A stretch of DNA of 32,377 bases from Paracoccaceae bacterium (lineage in GTDB: Bacteria > Pseudomonadota > Alphaproteobacteria > Rhodobacterales > Rhodobacteraceae): NCBI GenBank assembly GCA_015485375.1, contig WFTU01000440.1:1-32377 (forward strand), given 5' to 3'. A program made the translations under genes and the position numbers. Below, piece after piece: positions 24,860-32,377 of the stretch (position 1 is its first letter; each line of letters begins with the position of its first letter). The notes under the pieces were generated by a model, which saw only the letters and a program-made list of their open reading frames with translations, was not told where the DNA came from and made no database searches.

Positions 24860-25328
24860 ATGTCTGGTCGAGCGGGAGAAGGGTGGTGGATTTGATTTCC
24901 TCCATCGACAGCAGGGCCGTGACGTTGAAGATTTTCACGTTGGAGATCAGTGCCTGATAGAAGGCATCGTAAGCCTTGGCGTTTTTCACCCGCACTTTCA
25001 GGATGTAGTCGATGTCGCCGGCAAGGCGGTGGGCCTCCATCACTTCGGGGCGCTCCTGCAGGGTCTTGAGGAATTTCGCCTGCCAGTCGGCCTCGTGCTC
25101 CGAGGTGCGGATCAGGACGAAGAAGCAGGCCTCCAGCCCCAGGGCCTCCGGCGAGAGGAGCGCGGTCTGGCGGCCGATGACTCCGGCCTCCTTCATTTTG
25201 CGGATGCGATTCCATACCGGGGTCTTGGAGGAGCCGGTTTTGCGGGCGATTTCATCAAGGGATTGCGATGCGTCCTGTTGCAGCTCCGAGAGGATTTTCC
25301 GGTCCAGGGTGTCGATACGGTATGTCAT
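24858..25328 (-). CDS. Lrp/AsnC family transcription regulator
   Basis: A 156-residue Lrp/AsnC regulator. The N-terminal helix-turn-helix (about 5-60) reads DRKILSELQQDASQSLDEIARKTGSSKTPVWNRIRKMKEAGVI. The C-terminal RAM/AsnC ligand domain includes GDIDYILKVRVKNAKAYDAFYQALI. Such proteins form octamers, bind amino acids and wrap DNA. The ligand is unknown here. A GAGGAAA ribosome binding site precedes the ATG. It is divergent from a small gene across 143 bp that contain two dyads, likely sites for itself. Confidence 0.9.
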   Translation of the reverse strand: MTYRIDTLDRKILSELQQDASQSLDEIARKTGSSKTPVWNRIRKMKEAGVIGRQTALLSPEALGLEACFFVLIRTSEHEADWQAKFLKTLQERPEVMEAHRLAGDIDYILKVRVKNAKAYDAFYQALISNVKIFNVTALLSMEEIKSTTLLPLDQT

Positions 25329-25379
25329 TTTTTCCTCGGGGGTTTTGTGGAACGTGTGTTTTTCGACTTGGTTAGTTTT

Positions 25380-25433
25380 GGACGATATGTCCTATCTAAC
25401 GCGGGTATCTTGGCGATATACGGGAAAATATCC
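25380..25433. promoter_or_regulatory. Paired dyads in the Lrp-type regulator control region
   Basis: Two short inverted repeats lie in the 143-bp gap between the divergent Lrp-type gene and the small gene at 25472: GGAC-GATAT-GTCC (25380-25392) and GGA-AAATA-TCC (25423-25433). Both have an A/T centre, and their centres are 42 bp apart, about four helical turns. Lrp-family octamers commonly bind phased sites of this kind. The assignment as operator is inference. Confidence 0.45.
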
Positions 25434-25471
25434 TATATTACCGGGGAAAGCAATTCATACCGGAGGCTGTT

Positions 25472-25699
25472 ATGGCACATCAGGAAACCTACAAAGTCGT
25501 CAAGGCCCGTCGCGTTCGCGATGGTGCGAATGTCTATCTGACCTCCTGTGATGCATGGACGCCGGATATCGAGATTGCCGAGTTCCTGCCCGAAGAGGAC
25601 CACGACTGGCGGCTGGCTTTTGCCAACCGTCTGCGCGAGGTGACCGGAGCGGAGCTGGTGCTGGCGCCGGAAGAGCTGGTGCTGGAAGCGGTAGCCTGA
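25472..25699 (+). CDS. Small conserved-looking protein, 75 aa
   Basis: I do not recognise this gene with certainty. The 75-residue product is soluble and acidic: YKVVKARRVRDGANVYLTSC, then WTPDIEIAEFLPEEDHDWRLAFANRLREVT. The first part loosely recalls DUF2849, but the match is weak. GGAGG lies just upstream of the ATG. It is divergent from the Lrp-type regulator, whose control region it shares, so it may be a target of that regulator. It ends 1 base before the convergent recQ stop codon, with no terminator between. Confidence 0.65.
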   Translation: MAHQETYKVVKARRVRDGANVYLTSCDAWTPDIEIAEFLPEEDHDWRLAFANRLREVTGAELVLAPEELVLEAVA

Positions 25700-25700
25700 A

Positions 25701-27749
25701 CTACGTCTGACAGATTTCGAGGAAGGCCGGGCCGAAACGCTCGGCCTTTTGTTCGCCGATCAGGCGTTCCAGTGCTGATATGTCCTGCGGTCGCCGGCCT
25801 GCCACCTTTGCCAGTTCGGCGCTTGTGCAGGACAGCGGCTTGTCCGTGCCGTGCGGTCCGTTGGCAAGCGCCAGTTGTGCGGATTTCAGGCGGTCGAACA
25901 GCTCCCCCGCCGGACCGGTTGCGAGCTTGCGCCGTGCCGGATGTTGCGGGGGCGGGGCTTCGCCGTTGATGACCTCCAGAAAGATATTGCCGTATTTCTC
26001 CAGCTTTTTCGCGCCGACACCGTTCAGGCGGCTGAAATCGTCCAGCGTGACGGGGCGGTGGGTGGCCATCTCGATCAATGTGCGGTCGGGGAAGATGACG
26101 TAGGCGGGGGCGCGGGCAGCCTCGGCCAACTCGCGGCGCTTGGCCTTGAGCGCGGACATCAGGGGTTCGTCCTCCTCCGCGATCAGGGAAACGGGGGCGC
26201 GGCGGGTCGGGGATTTTCCGGCCTTGCGGATGGTGTCCATGCGCAGATCAATGCTGGCCTCGCCGCGCAGGATCGGGCGGGCGGTTTCCGTCATGAACAG
26301 GGCGCCCATGCGCTCGGAGTCGGGGCGGATCAGGTCGTGGCCCATCATCTGGCGGAATATGGCCTGCCACTGTTTGCGGTTGAATTCCTTGCCGACGCCG
26401 AAGGTGGGCAGCTGGTCGTGGCGGCGGGCAGTGACCTTGTCCGTGGAGTTGCCGAGCAGGATGTCGATCAGGTGGCCCGCGCCGAAGCTTTCACCGGTGC
26501 GGAGCATGGCCGAGAGGGCCTTGCGCACGGCGTCGGTGCCGTCCACCACCTCGGGCGGGGCGGTGCAGAGGTCGCAGTTTCCGCAGGGTTCGCTCCGGTG
26601 TTCGCCGAAGTATTCCAGCAGGTTGATGCGGCGGCATTTCAACGCCTCGGCCAGACCCAGCAGGGCATTCAGGCGGGCGTGGTCGGCGGCGCGGCGTTCG
26701 GGCGGGGCGAGGCCTTCGTCGATCTGGGCGCGGCGCAGGCGGATGTCATCGGCGCCGTAAAGGGTGAGCGTGTCGGCGGGTGCCCCGTCACGACCGGCGC
26801 GGCCGATTTCCTGATAGTAGCTTTCGATGGATTTGGGCAGGTCGGCGTGGGCGACAAAACGGATATCGGGTTTGTCCACCCCCATGCCGAAAGCGACGGT
26901 GGCACAGACGATCAGCCCGTCCTCGCGCTGGAAACGGGTTTCGGCAAGGCGGCGGTCGTCGGGATCCATGCCCGCGTGGTAGTGGAGCGCGGTATGCCCC
27001 TCGGCCCGCAGGGCATTGGCCAGCACCTCGGTCTTGTTGCGGCTGGAACAATAGACGATGCCGGCCTGCCCCTTGCGCGCGGCGACGAAATCCAGAAGCT
27101 GGCGGCGCGGCTGGTCCTTGGGCTGGAAGGCGAGGTTGAGGTTGGGGCGGTCGAAGCCTTGTATGAAGGTTTCGGGTTGCTCGCCGCCGAAAAGCTTGCG
27201 CACGATTTCCTCGCGGGTTTCGGCGTCGGCGGTGGCGGTGAAGGCGGCGGTCTGTATGTTGCCGAGTTGCGCCCGCAGTTCGCCAATTTTCAGGTAGTCG
27301 GGGCGGAAATCATGGCCCCATTGGGATACGCAGTGCGCCTCGTCCACGGCCAGCAGGGTGACGTTGATGCGGCGCAGAAGCTGGACGGCACCGCCGTTGG
27401 CAAGGCGCTCGGGCGCCATGTAGAGCAGTTTCAGGCGGCCGTCGTCGAGGGCCTGAAAGACCTCCTCGGTTTCTTCCTCGGTGTTGCCGGAGGTCAGCGC
27501 GCCGGCCTCCACCCCCGCCTCGCGAAGCGCGCGGACCTGATCGCGCATCAGGGCGATGAGGGGCGAGATGACCACCGTCACGCCCTCGCGGCACAGGGCG
27601 GGGAGCTGGAAACACAAGGATTTGCCGCCGCCGGTGGGCATGATGGCCAGCACGTTCCGGCCGGTGTTTACGGCCTCGACAATTTCGGCCTGTCCGGGGC
27701 GGTAGCTGTCGAAGCCGAAAACGGATTGCAGGAGGGCTGGTGCGTTCAT
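25701..27749 (-). CDS. recQ: ATP-dependent DNA helicase RecQ
   Basis: A 3'-5' superfamily 2 helicase of 682 residues that acts in recombination and fork repair. Walker A is MPTGGGKSLCFQLPAL (37-52) and the DEAH box is VDEAHCVSQWGHDFRPDY (135-152). The helicase C-terminal part has FGMGVDKPDIRFVAHADLPKSIESYYQEIGRAGRDG. The RecQ zinc site follows (CRRINLLEYFGEH with EPCGNCDLC), then the RQC winged helix, and an HRDC domain near residue 530-605. All modules are present in normal order. Start is ATG at 27749. Confidence 0.95.
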   Translation of the reverse strand: MNAPALLQSVFGFDSYRPGQAEIVEAVNTGRNVLAIMPTGGGKSLCFQLPALCREGVTVVISPLIALMRDQVRALREAGVEAGALTSGNTEEETEEVFQALDDGRLKLLYMAPERLANGGAVQLLRRINVTLLAVDEAHCVSQWGHDFRPDYLKIGELRAQLGNIQTAAFTATADAETREEIVRKLFGGEQPETFIQGFDRPNLNLAFQPKDQPRRQLLDFVAARKGQAGIVYCSSRNKTEVLANALRAEGHTALHYHAGMDPDDRRLAETRFQREDGLIVCATVAFGMGVDKPDIRFVAHADLPKSIESYYQEIGRAGRDGAPADTLTLYGADDIRLRRAQIDEGLAPPERRAADHARLNALLGLAEALKCRRINLLEYFGEHRSEPCGNCDLCTAPPEVVDGTDAVRKALSAMLRTGESFGAGHLIDILLGNSTDKVTARRHDQLPTFGVGKEFNRKQWQAIFRQMMGHDLIRPDSERMGALFMTETARPILRGEASIDLRMDTIRKAGKSPTRRAPVSLIAEEDEPLMSALKAKRRELAEAARAPAYVIFPDRTLIEMATHRPVTLDDFSRLNGVGAKKLEKYGNIFLEVINGEAPPPQHPARRKLATGPAGELFDRLKSAQLALANGPHGTDKPLSCTSAELAKVAGRRPQDISALERLIGEQKAERFGPAFLEICQT

Positions 27750-27781
27750 GCGCCCTGTTTAGCGGGCGGGAATCGCGGCGG

Positions 27782-28942
27782 CTAGAGGGCCGCGACGATT
27801 TTACGGAACATATCGAGGTTTTGCTCGTAGGACCCATCCTCGCGGAAGCCGCGATCGGCGGAATTGACGGCGATCACCACGTTTTCCGGCTCGTTGACGT
27901 AGATATACTGACCGTAGATGCCGCGGGCGAAATATTCGCCCCCGGTGGCATCGGCGGGGACCCACCACTGGTAGCCATACTGGATTTCGCCCGGCGCGGT
28001 CGGGGCGCTGGGACGGGTGGAGGCGATGACCCAGTCGCGCGGCACGATCTGTTGTCCGTCGAGTGCGCCGCCGTTCAGGAACAGCAGGCCGAGGCGGGCG
28101 TAGTCGCGGGTGCGCAGGTTCAGGCCGCCGAGGACAAAGGCCACGCCGTCACCGTCGGTCAGGTAGTAGGGGTCGGCCTCCAACCGGAGCGGGGTAAGGA
28201 GTTTTTCCGCCAGCAGGTCGGGGATCGGGCGGCCGGTGGCGCCGCGGATCACCATGCCGATGATGTGGGTATCGATGGAGACATATTGCCATGCCTTGCC
28301 TGCGGGGCGATCCCGTTCTTTCAGGCCGGCGGCGAAACCGTCCATCGAGCCGCCCATGGCCAGCACGCGGCCCATTTTGTTGATATCGGAATTGAAGTCG
28401 AGGTAATCCTCGTTGAATGTCACGCCGCTGGCCATGTTCAGAACGTTGCGGATGCTGGCACCGTTATAGGCGCTGTCGGCCAGTTCGGGGACGTATTTGA
28501 CCACCGGATCGTCGAGGGAGTCGATGGCACCCTCGTCCAGCAGGATTCCCATGAGCGCGGAGAGGTAGCTTTTGGCGACGGACCAGGAAATGCGGAGGTC
28601 TTCGGGACTGGTGCCGAGGAAGTAGTTTTCATAGGCGACCTTGCCGTCCTTCACCACCACAAGGCCGGTGACGGAGCGGTCGGTGATCCAGCCGTCCAGT
28701 CCGGCGGGCATGTCGCGCGGCTCGGGCGGGAGCGGCGAGGGCGTGGCTGTGGGCAGGGTCATCGGCTTGTTCAGGAACATGGCGTCCATGTTGCTGAAGT
28801 TGGTGACGATGTTTTCCTCGGCGAACAGGGAATTCACGGCCATCAGGCGTTTGATGTCGGTCCATTTCCAGGCGACGCCGACAGCGGCAACAATTGTGAG
28901 GGTAAGCACTATGCGTAAAGTCCATTTCAGAAAAGATTTCAC
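27782..28942 (-). CDS. Serine hydrolase, beta-lactamase (class C-like) family
   Basis: A 386-residue protein with an N-terminal membrane anchor or uncleaved signal (FLKWTLRIVLTLTIVAAVGVAW, residues 4-25), so the catalytic domain is probably periplasmic. The serine nucleophile motif SxxK is SVAK (121-124) in ISWSVAKSYLSALMG. The expected tyrosine motif is YVSIDT, where YxN has become YxS, as in esterase-like members such as 6-aminohexanoate-dimer hydrolase. A GIYGQYIYV segment stands where the third motif belongs. It is likely an esterase or amidase rather than an antibiotic-resistance enzyme; the substrate is unknown. Start is GTG, with GGAAA upstream. It follows the GntR gene by 14 bases. 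Confidence 0.85.
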   Translation of the reverse strand: MKSFLKWTLRIVLTLTIVAAVGVAWKWTDIKRLMAVNSLFAEENIVTNFSNMDAMFLNKPMTLPTATPSPLPPEPRDMPAGLDGWITDRSVTGLVVVKDGKVAYENYFLGTSPEDLRISWSVAKSYLSALMGILLDEGAIDSLDDPVVKYVPELADSAYNGASIRNVLNMASGVTFNEDYLDFNSDINKMGRVLAMGGSMDGFAAGLKERDRPAGKAWQYVSIDTHIIGMVIRGATGRPIPDLLAEKLLTPLRLEADPYYLTDGDGVAFVLGGLNLRTRDYARLGLLFLNGGALDGQQIVPRDWVIASTRPSAPTAPGEIQYGYQWWVPADATGGEYFARGIYGQYIYVNEPENVVIAVNSADRGFREDGSYEQNLDMFRKIVAAL

Positions 28943-28956
28943 GGGATTTCCAATCG

Positions 28957-29604
28957 TTAAGCTAGCAACATTCTGAGGCCGCTGGTGACATCCGCACGGA
29001 TGGCGAGGCGCAGGCCCGGTTCGTCGCCGACACGCAGCGCGGCAAGGATGGTGCGGTGTTTCTCGCTCGCCTGTTTTCGGTGCAGACGGGAGTAGAGCGC
29101 GCGCATGGTCGGGCCGGATTGTAGCCAGACGGTTTCCGTCAGGGCCAGCATGGCGGGGGATTGCGCGCGCAGGTAAAGGGTGCGGTGGAATTCGAGGTTG
29201 GCACGGACGTAGCCGGTGGCGTCGGCCTTCACGATGGTCTGGTCGATGGTGGAGTTGATGGCTTGCAGGCGCTCGATCAGGGCGGAGTGGACGCGCGGCA
29301 GGGCGCGCGAGCCGAGCTCGGGTTCAAGGATGGCGCGCAGGCAGGCGAGCTCCTCGATCCGGTCATTGGTGAGCGCGGGGGTGGAGACGCGGCCGGAGGC
29401 GGACAGCACCAGCGCGCCCTCGGCTGCAAGGCGGCGGACGGCTTCGCGGGCGGGGGTCATGGAGACGCCGAATTCGGCGGCGATACCGCGCAGGGTCAGG
29501 GCGGCACCGGGGGCCATTTCGCCGTGCATGATGCGGGCGCGGATGATGCGGTAGACCTGTTCGTGGGCCGGAGTCGTCGGTTCTGCGGGGCGTGTTTTGT
29601 CCAT
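28957..29604 (-). CDS. GntR family regulator with FCD domain
   Basis: A 215-residue regulator of the FadR (FCD) subfamily. The winged helix covers about 13-78 (HEQVYRIIRARIMHGEMAPGAALTLRGIAAEFGVSMTPAREAVRRLAAEG). The all-helical FCD ligand domain follows, with the metal/ligand residues in RANLEFHRTLYLRA. These proteins usually respond to small carboxylic acids. A perfect 12-bp palindrome lies 20-31 bases upstream of the start, which suggests self-control. The serine hydrolase gene follows 14 bases downstream and is a likely target. Confidence 0.9.
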   Translation of the reverse strand: MDKTRPAEPTTPAHEQVYRIIRARIMHGEMAPGAALTLRGIAAEFGVSMTPAREAVRRLAAEGALVLSASGRVSTPALTNDRIEELACLRAILEPELGSRALPRVHSALIERLQAINSTIDQTIVKADATGYVRANLEFHRTLYLRAQSPAMLALTETVWLQSGPTMRALYSRLHRKQASEKHRTILAALRVGDEPGLRLAIRADVTSGLRMLLA

Positions 29605-29623
29605 CCGCGCATTTTGTGATCAC

Positions 29624-29635
29624 AAGATGCAGAGG
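29624..29635. promoter_or_regulatory. Palindromic operator candidate for the GntR/FCD regulator
   Basis: TTGTGATCACAA is a perfect 12-bp palindrome placed 20-31 bases upstream of the GntR-type start codon and ending 1 base before the stop codon of the YgjP-type gene. FCD regulators often bind TTGT-to-ACAA palindromes of about this length, so it is a natural autoregulatory operator. The dyad is visible directly; the binding is inferred. Confidence 0.55.
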
Positions 29636-30322
29636 TCAAGCCCCGAAATCGACCGCGTGCAGTTTTGCCCCGTGCTGGCGCAGCCAGTGGCGGTGGTCCT
29701 GATACTCCGGCATCAGGGTTTCGACTTGCGCCCAGAAGGCGGTGGAGTGGTTCATTTCAACCAGATGCGCGACCTCGTGCGCCACGACATATTCCATCAC
29801 CTTCGGCGGAGCCATGACCAGACGCCATGAAAACATCAGGTTGCCTTCGCCGGAGCAGGAGCCCCAGCGGGAGCGGGTATCGCGCAGGGTCACGCGCTTG
29901 AAGGGGCGGTTGATGCGGGTGGTGTAATGTTCGACGAGGGGCAGGATGGTGTTGCGGGCCTCGGTCCGGAAAAAGGCCCGCAGGCGGCGGGCGGGGTTTG
30001 GTGTTGCGACCTCGATATGCGGAGCGGCAAGGCGCACGGATTTGCCGGTTGTGGTGCGCAGGGTCAGGGTCTCGCCACGAAACGGGATTTCCGCACCGTC
30101 GGTCAGGGGCGCGCGCTCGGGAAGTTTGGCCATTTGCGCGCGGAGCCATTGTTCCTGCTTGACGGCAAAGGCCTTGGCCTGTCGCAGGGGTGTGCGTTTC
30201 GGCAGGGTGAGCGTGGCCTCTCCGCTGACCTGTGACAGGCGCAGGGTCAGGCGTTTGGCGCGGGCATTGCGTTTGAGGCGGACCTCGATCGGTGGATGGC
30301 CGATGGTAACGGTTTCGCTCAA
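29636..30322 (-). CDS. YgjP-type (DUF45/SprT-like) zinc metallopeptidase
   Basis: A 228-residue protein of the YgjP/DUF45 (M48-like) family. The zinc motif is HEVAH (182-186) with a third ligand at His192 in VEMNHSTAFW. The conserved RDTRSRWGSCSGEGNLMFSWRLVMAP (147-172) precedes it. It is a predicted cytosolic metal hydrolase of unknown substrate. It begins at a TTG that overlaps the phaZ stop codon (TTGA), giving MSETVTIGHPPIEVRLKR; translation is probably coupled to phaZ. Confidence 0.9.
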   Translation of the reverse strand: MSETVTIGHPPIEVRLKRNARAKRLTLRLSQVSGEATLTLPKRTPLRQAKAFAVKQEQWLRAQMAKLPERAPLTDGAEIPFRGETLTLRTTTGKSVRLAAPHIEVATPNPARRLRAFFRTEARNTILPLVEHYTTRINRPFKRVTLRDTRSRWGSCSGEGNLMFSWRLVMAPPKVMEYVVAHEVAHLVEMNHSTAFWAQVETLMPEYQDHRHWLRQHGAKLHAVDFGA

Positions 30323-31572
30323 GCCTTGACCTTGCTGCGGTTGGTTTCGATGAAATCGGCCACCTTCGGCTGGATGATCTCGCGCCAGCGGGAACCGTTG
30401 AAGATACCATAATGCCCGACGCCCTCCTGCACATAATGCGCATGTTTCTTGGCGGGGAGTTTCGGGGTCAGGGTATGCGCGGCCTCGGTCTGGCCGATGC
30501 CGGTGATGTCGTCCTTCTCCCCCTCGATGGTCAGGATGGCGATGTCCCTGATCGCGGCGGGGTCCACCAGCGTATTGCGGTGGTAGTAGGCGCCGATGGC
30601 CAGCAGGCGTTTCTGGAACACCCGCTCGATGGTTTGCAGGTAGAACTCCGAGGTCAGGTCCATCACTGCCATATATTCGTCATAGAATTTTCGGTGGGCA
30701 GCGGTGCTGTCGCCGTCGCCCCTAATCAGATGGTTGAACTGGTTCTTGTGCGCATCGACGTGTTTGTCGATGTTCATGGCCAGAAAGCCGGAAAGCTGCA
30801 GGAAGCCGGGATAGACGCGGCGCATGAAGCCCGGGTTGGGCCAGGGCACGGTGACGATCACGTTGTTCTCGAACCACGAAAGCGGGCGGGTTGTGGCCAG
30901 CTCGTTCGGTTGCTTCGGGTTCTTCGCTGTGTCGATCGGGGAGCCCATCAGGGTGATCGAGGACGGGCGGAACGGGTCCTTGTTCATCGCCATCAGGCTG
31001 GCGGCGACCATCATCGGCACGCCGGGCTGGCAGACGGCCATCACGGCGGGGCGCTCGCCATCCTCGCCAAGGATACGGCAGAACTCGATCAGGTAGTCGG
31101 TGTAGTCATCGAGGTCGAACACCCCTTCGGCAAGTGGCACCTCGCGCGCGTCGATCCAGTCGGTGATATAGACGTCGTGATCCGGCAACATCTGTTTCAC
31201 CGTGCCGCGCAGCAGCGTGGCGTAGTGGCCGGACATCGGCGCGATGATCAGGACCTTGGGATCGTTGCGGGCCTCTGCGGCCCCGGAGTCGCGTTTGAAA
31301 TGCAGCAGGTTGCAGAAGGGGAGCGCGTGGGTGACCTCCTCGAGGATCGGCGTCTCCACCCCGTCAACGGTGGTCGAGTCCAGCCCGAACTCCGGTTTCC
31401 CGTAGCGGCGCGTGGCGTTGATGAACATCTCGAACGCGGCGGAGGAGGCCTTGGCGGGGTAGCTCTCGGCGAAGGGATTGAACGGTGAATTGAGCGCCTG
31501 CTGGCCCATGCGGGCATAGGTGCGCATGGGCGAAATGGCGGCGTGGGTCAGTTCGTAGGCGTGATAAAGCAT
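30319..31572 (-). CDS. phaZ: Intracellular poly(3-hydroxybutyrate) depolymerase
   Basis: Mobilises stored PHB granules by cutting amorphous polymer. The 417-residue length is typical of PhaZ1-type enzymes. The nucleophile is Cys181 in MAVCQPGVPMM, the cysteine variant of the lipase box found in this family. The N-terminus MLYHAYELTHAAISPMR and the late segment VEGEKDDITGIGQTEAAHTL and EGVGHYGIFNGSRW (holding the catalytic Asp and His) also match. An AGGAA ribosome binding site precedes the ATG. It shows that the organism stores polyhydroxyalkanoate. Confidence 0.94.
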   Translation of the reverse strand: MLYHAYELTHAAISPMRTYARMGQQALNSPFNPFAESYPAKASSAAFEMFINATRRYGKPEFGLDSTTVDGVETPILEEVTHALPFCNLLHFKRDSGAAEARNDPKVLIIAPMSGHYATLLRGTVKQMLPDHDVYITDWIDAREVPLAEGVFDLDDYTDYLIEFCRILGEDGERPAVMAVCQPGVPMMVAASLMAMNKDPFRPSSITLMGSPIDTAKNPKQPNELATTRPLSWFENNVIVTVPWPNPGFMRRVYPGFLQLSGFLAMNIDKHVDAHKNQFNHLIRGDGDSTAAHRKFYDEYMAVMDLTSEFYLQTIERVFQKRLLAIGAYYHRNTLVDPAAIRDIAILTIEGEKDDITGIGQTEAAHTLTPKLPAKKHAHYVQEGVGHYGIFNGSRWREIIQPKVADFIETNRSKVKA

Positions 31573-31611
31573 GGCGTTCCTGAATGGTTTCCCTGAAACT
31601 AGGGCCGATTT

Positions 31612-31650
31612 TGCATCGCATCAAGTCATTTCGCACTTGCAGCACATGCG
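31612..31650. promoter_or_regulatory. TGC/GCA-rich stretch upstream of phaZ
   Basis: Between divergent phaZ and the FYDLN-acid gene, TGCATCGCA (31612-31620) and GCACTTGCAGCACATGCG (31633-31650) are dense in TGC and GCA triplets. PhaR repressors of PHB genes in Rhodobacter/Paracoccus bind TGC/GCA-based sites (family knowledge, recalled). A PhaR site here would fit phaZ control but is speculative. Confidence 0.3.
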
Positions 31651-31735
31651 ACAAATCTCCTAAAGGCTTTGACAAAGGCCTTCTGCATGTGGCAGGTGGC
31701 AGCAGAAATTGTCCGAAATGATTCAGGGGATACCG

Positions 31736-32068
31736 ATGCCCAAGGAAGAGTGGGGCGTAAAGCGCCTTTGCCCGAAATGTAACGTTCGTTTTTACGATCT
31801 GCAGAAAGATCCGATGACCTGCCCGTCCTGCGGCGCGGAATTCGATCTCGCGTCCCTGACGGATACCGGCAACAAGTCCGCCGGAACCACCAAGGCGAAA
31901 GCCAAGGAGGCGGAGGTTGCGGAACCGGTAGCGGATATCGAGGATGCCGAAGTCATTCTGGACGACGACGATGCGGTTCCCGCTGACGACGACCTGCTGG
32001 ATGACGACGATGATACAGTCGCGCTCGAGGAAATCGCCGACGTTCCGGCAACCGAAGAGGAAAGCTGA
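31736..32068 (+). CDS. FYDLN-acid domain protein (TIGR02300)
   Basis: A 110-residue protein in two parts. The N-terminus is a zinc ribbon, MPKEEWGVKRLCPKCNVRFYDLQ with a second pair in CPSCGAEFD (Cys12, Cys15, Cys29, Cys32), which contains the name-giving FYDL motif. The C-terminal half is extremely acidic and probably disordered (runs of Asp and Glu such as LDDDDDTVALEE). The start is the ATG at 31736, preceded by AGGGGA at 31725-31730; a TTG at 31709 is in frame but lacks support. Function is unknown; the family is a marker of Alphaproteobacteria. Confidence 0.92.
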   Translation: MPKEEWGVKRLCPKCNVRFYDLQKDPMTCPSCGAEFDLASLTDTGNKSAGTTKAKAKEAEVAEPVADIEDAEVILDDDDAVPADDDLLDDDDDTVALEEIADVPATEEES

Positions 32069-32095
32069 TTTACGCTTTCAGGCGGCATTTTTCGC

Positions 32096-32124
32096 TTGAA
32101 CTTGCGCGAATCCACCCATAGATA
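32096..32124 (+). promoter_or_regulatory. Sigma-70-type promoter for tRNA-Ala
   Basis: TTGAAC (32096-32101) and TAGATA (32119-32124) are separated by exactly 17 bases, a good housekeeping -35/-10 pair. Transcription would start near 32131, leaving a leader of about 28 bases that contains the small dyad GCCGGT-TG-ACCGGC before the tRNA. Confidence 0.6.
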
Positions 32125-32158
32125 CGGGGCGTTGCCGGTTGACCGGCTACACCCTAAC

Positions 32159-32234
<76 letters not shown>

Positions 32235-32377
32235 ATTTTCCGAATGCATTTCGATATATTTTAGAATGGGTTGCGGGGTAGCCGGTTACCTCTTGCGGGC
32301 GTTGTCACCGTTTCGCATGCAGTCCCGTGTCACCGTGTAGTCACTCAGGAAAGGATGAACAATATCGCAAATTCTTC
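32235..32377. other. Region after tRNA-Ala, end of window
   Basis: There is no complete gene here. The first 40 bases are AT-rich. A 9-base direct repeat, TGTCACCGT, occurs at 32303-32311 and 32328-32336. An AGGA followed by an ATG at 32355 could start a gene that runs off the window (MNNIANS), but only seven codons are visible. The 3' flank of a tRNA gene is a frequent integration point, but no integrase or att repeat can be seen. Confidence 0.35.

Noticed and set aside
25851-27785. A 644-codon open frame on the + strand opposite recQ
   Set aside because: It is a shadow caused by GC-rich codon use; recQ has every expected motif on the - strand.
27782-28942. Antibiotic-resistance beta-lactamase
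   Set aside because: Although SxxK is present, the second motif is YxS and the third is not KTG-like. The protein fits the esterase/amidase-like branch, so no resistance is claimed.

Overview
The window looks like chromosomal DNA of a high-GC alphaproteobacterium, most likely Rhodobacterales. The reasons are the DUF4170-waaA-lpxK cluster, the FYDLN-acid (TIGR02300) protein, a DUF6505-type protein, a Calvin-cycle operon in cbbR-FPTGKAM-EY order, and strong avoidance of TTA/CTA/TCA codons. The genus cannot be fixed from the sequence alone.

Layout. Bases 1-3354 hold the 3' part of a glycerate 2-kinase gene, an HdeD-like membrane protein, an Mrp/ApbC Fe-S carrier ATPase and a DUF6505-like protein, all on +. 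Bases 3355-4326 hold an orphan ParB/RepB-like gene (-) whose 3' end sits on a 22-bp perfect palindrome with the architecture of a repABC-type parS site. Bases 4386-16652 are a divergent cbb locus: cbbR on -, then an 11-gene run on + (FBPase, phosphoribulokinase, transketolase, GAPDH, PGK, class II aldolase, a form II RuBisCO homologue, ribulose-phosphate epimerase, CbbY, a thioredoxin-fold protein, phosphoglycolate phosphatase). Bases 16621-22794 hold a MalY/PatB-type PLP enzyme (-), a small unknown protein, DUF4170-waaA-lpxK (+) and a class A penicillin-binding protein (-). Bases 22795-25699 hold glnK-amtB (+) with a clear terminator, an Lrp/AsnC regulator (-) and a small unknown protein (+). 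Bases 25701-31572 hold five leftward genes: recQ, a SxxK serine hydrolase, a GntR/FCD regulator, a YgjP-type metallopeptidase and an intracellular PHB depolymerase. The window ends with the FYDLN-acid gene and a tRNA-Ala(GGC).

The most striking observation is in the RuBisCO homologue (12650-14038). It aligns without gaps, residue number for residue number, with my memory of the Rhodospirillum rubrum form II enzyme through the active site. Three catalytic positions are changed: Lys191 (the carbamylated lysine) is Glu, metal ligand Glu194 is Gln, and loop-6 Lys329 is Arg. The substrate-phosphate and sugar-binding residues (Lys166, Lys168, His287, Arg288, His321, Ser368, the Gly393-395 run, Glu48, Asn111) are kept. 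It therefore looks like a form II-derived RuBisCO-like protein that probably cannot fix CO2 by the normal mechanism. It sits inside an otherwise intact Calvin operon that makes its natural ligand, RuBP.

How the genes work together: FBPase, transketolase, GAPDH, PGK, aldolase and epimerase regenerate ribulose-5-phosphate, and phosphoribulokinase makes RuBP. CbbY and Gph remove the side products XuBP and 2-phosphoglycolate. Glycerate kinase could return photorespiratory glycerate. No canonical RuBisCO and no activase (CbbX, CbbQ/CbbO) is in the window, so either an active enzyme is encoded elsewhere or this RuBP is used for something else.
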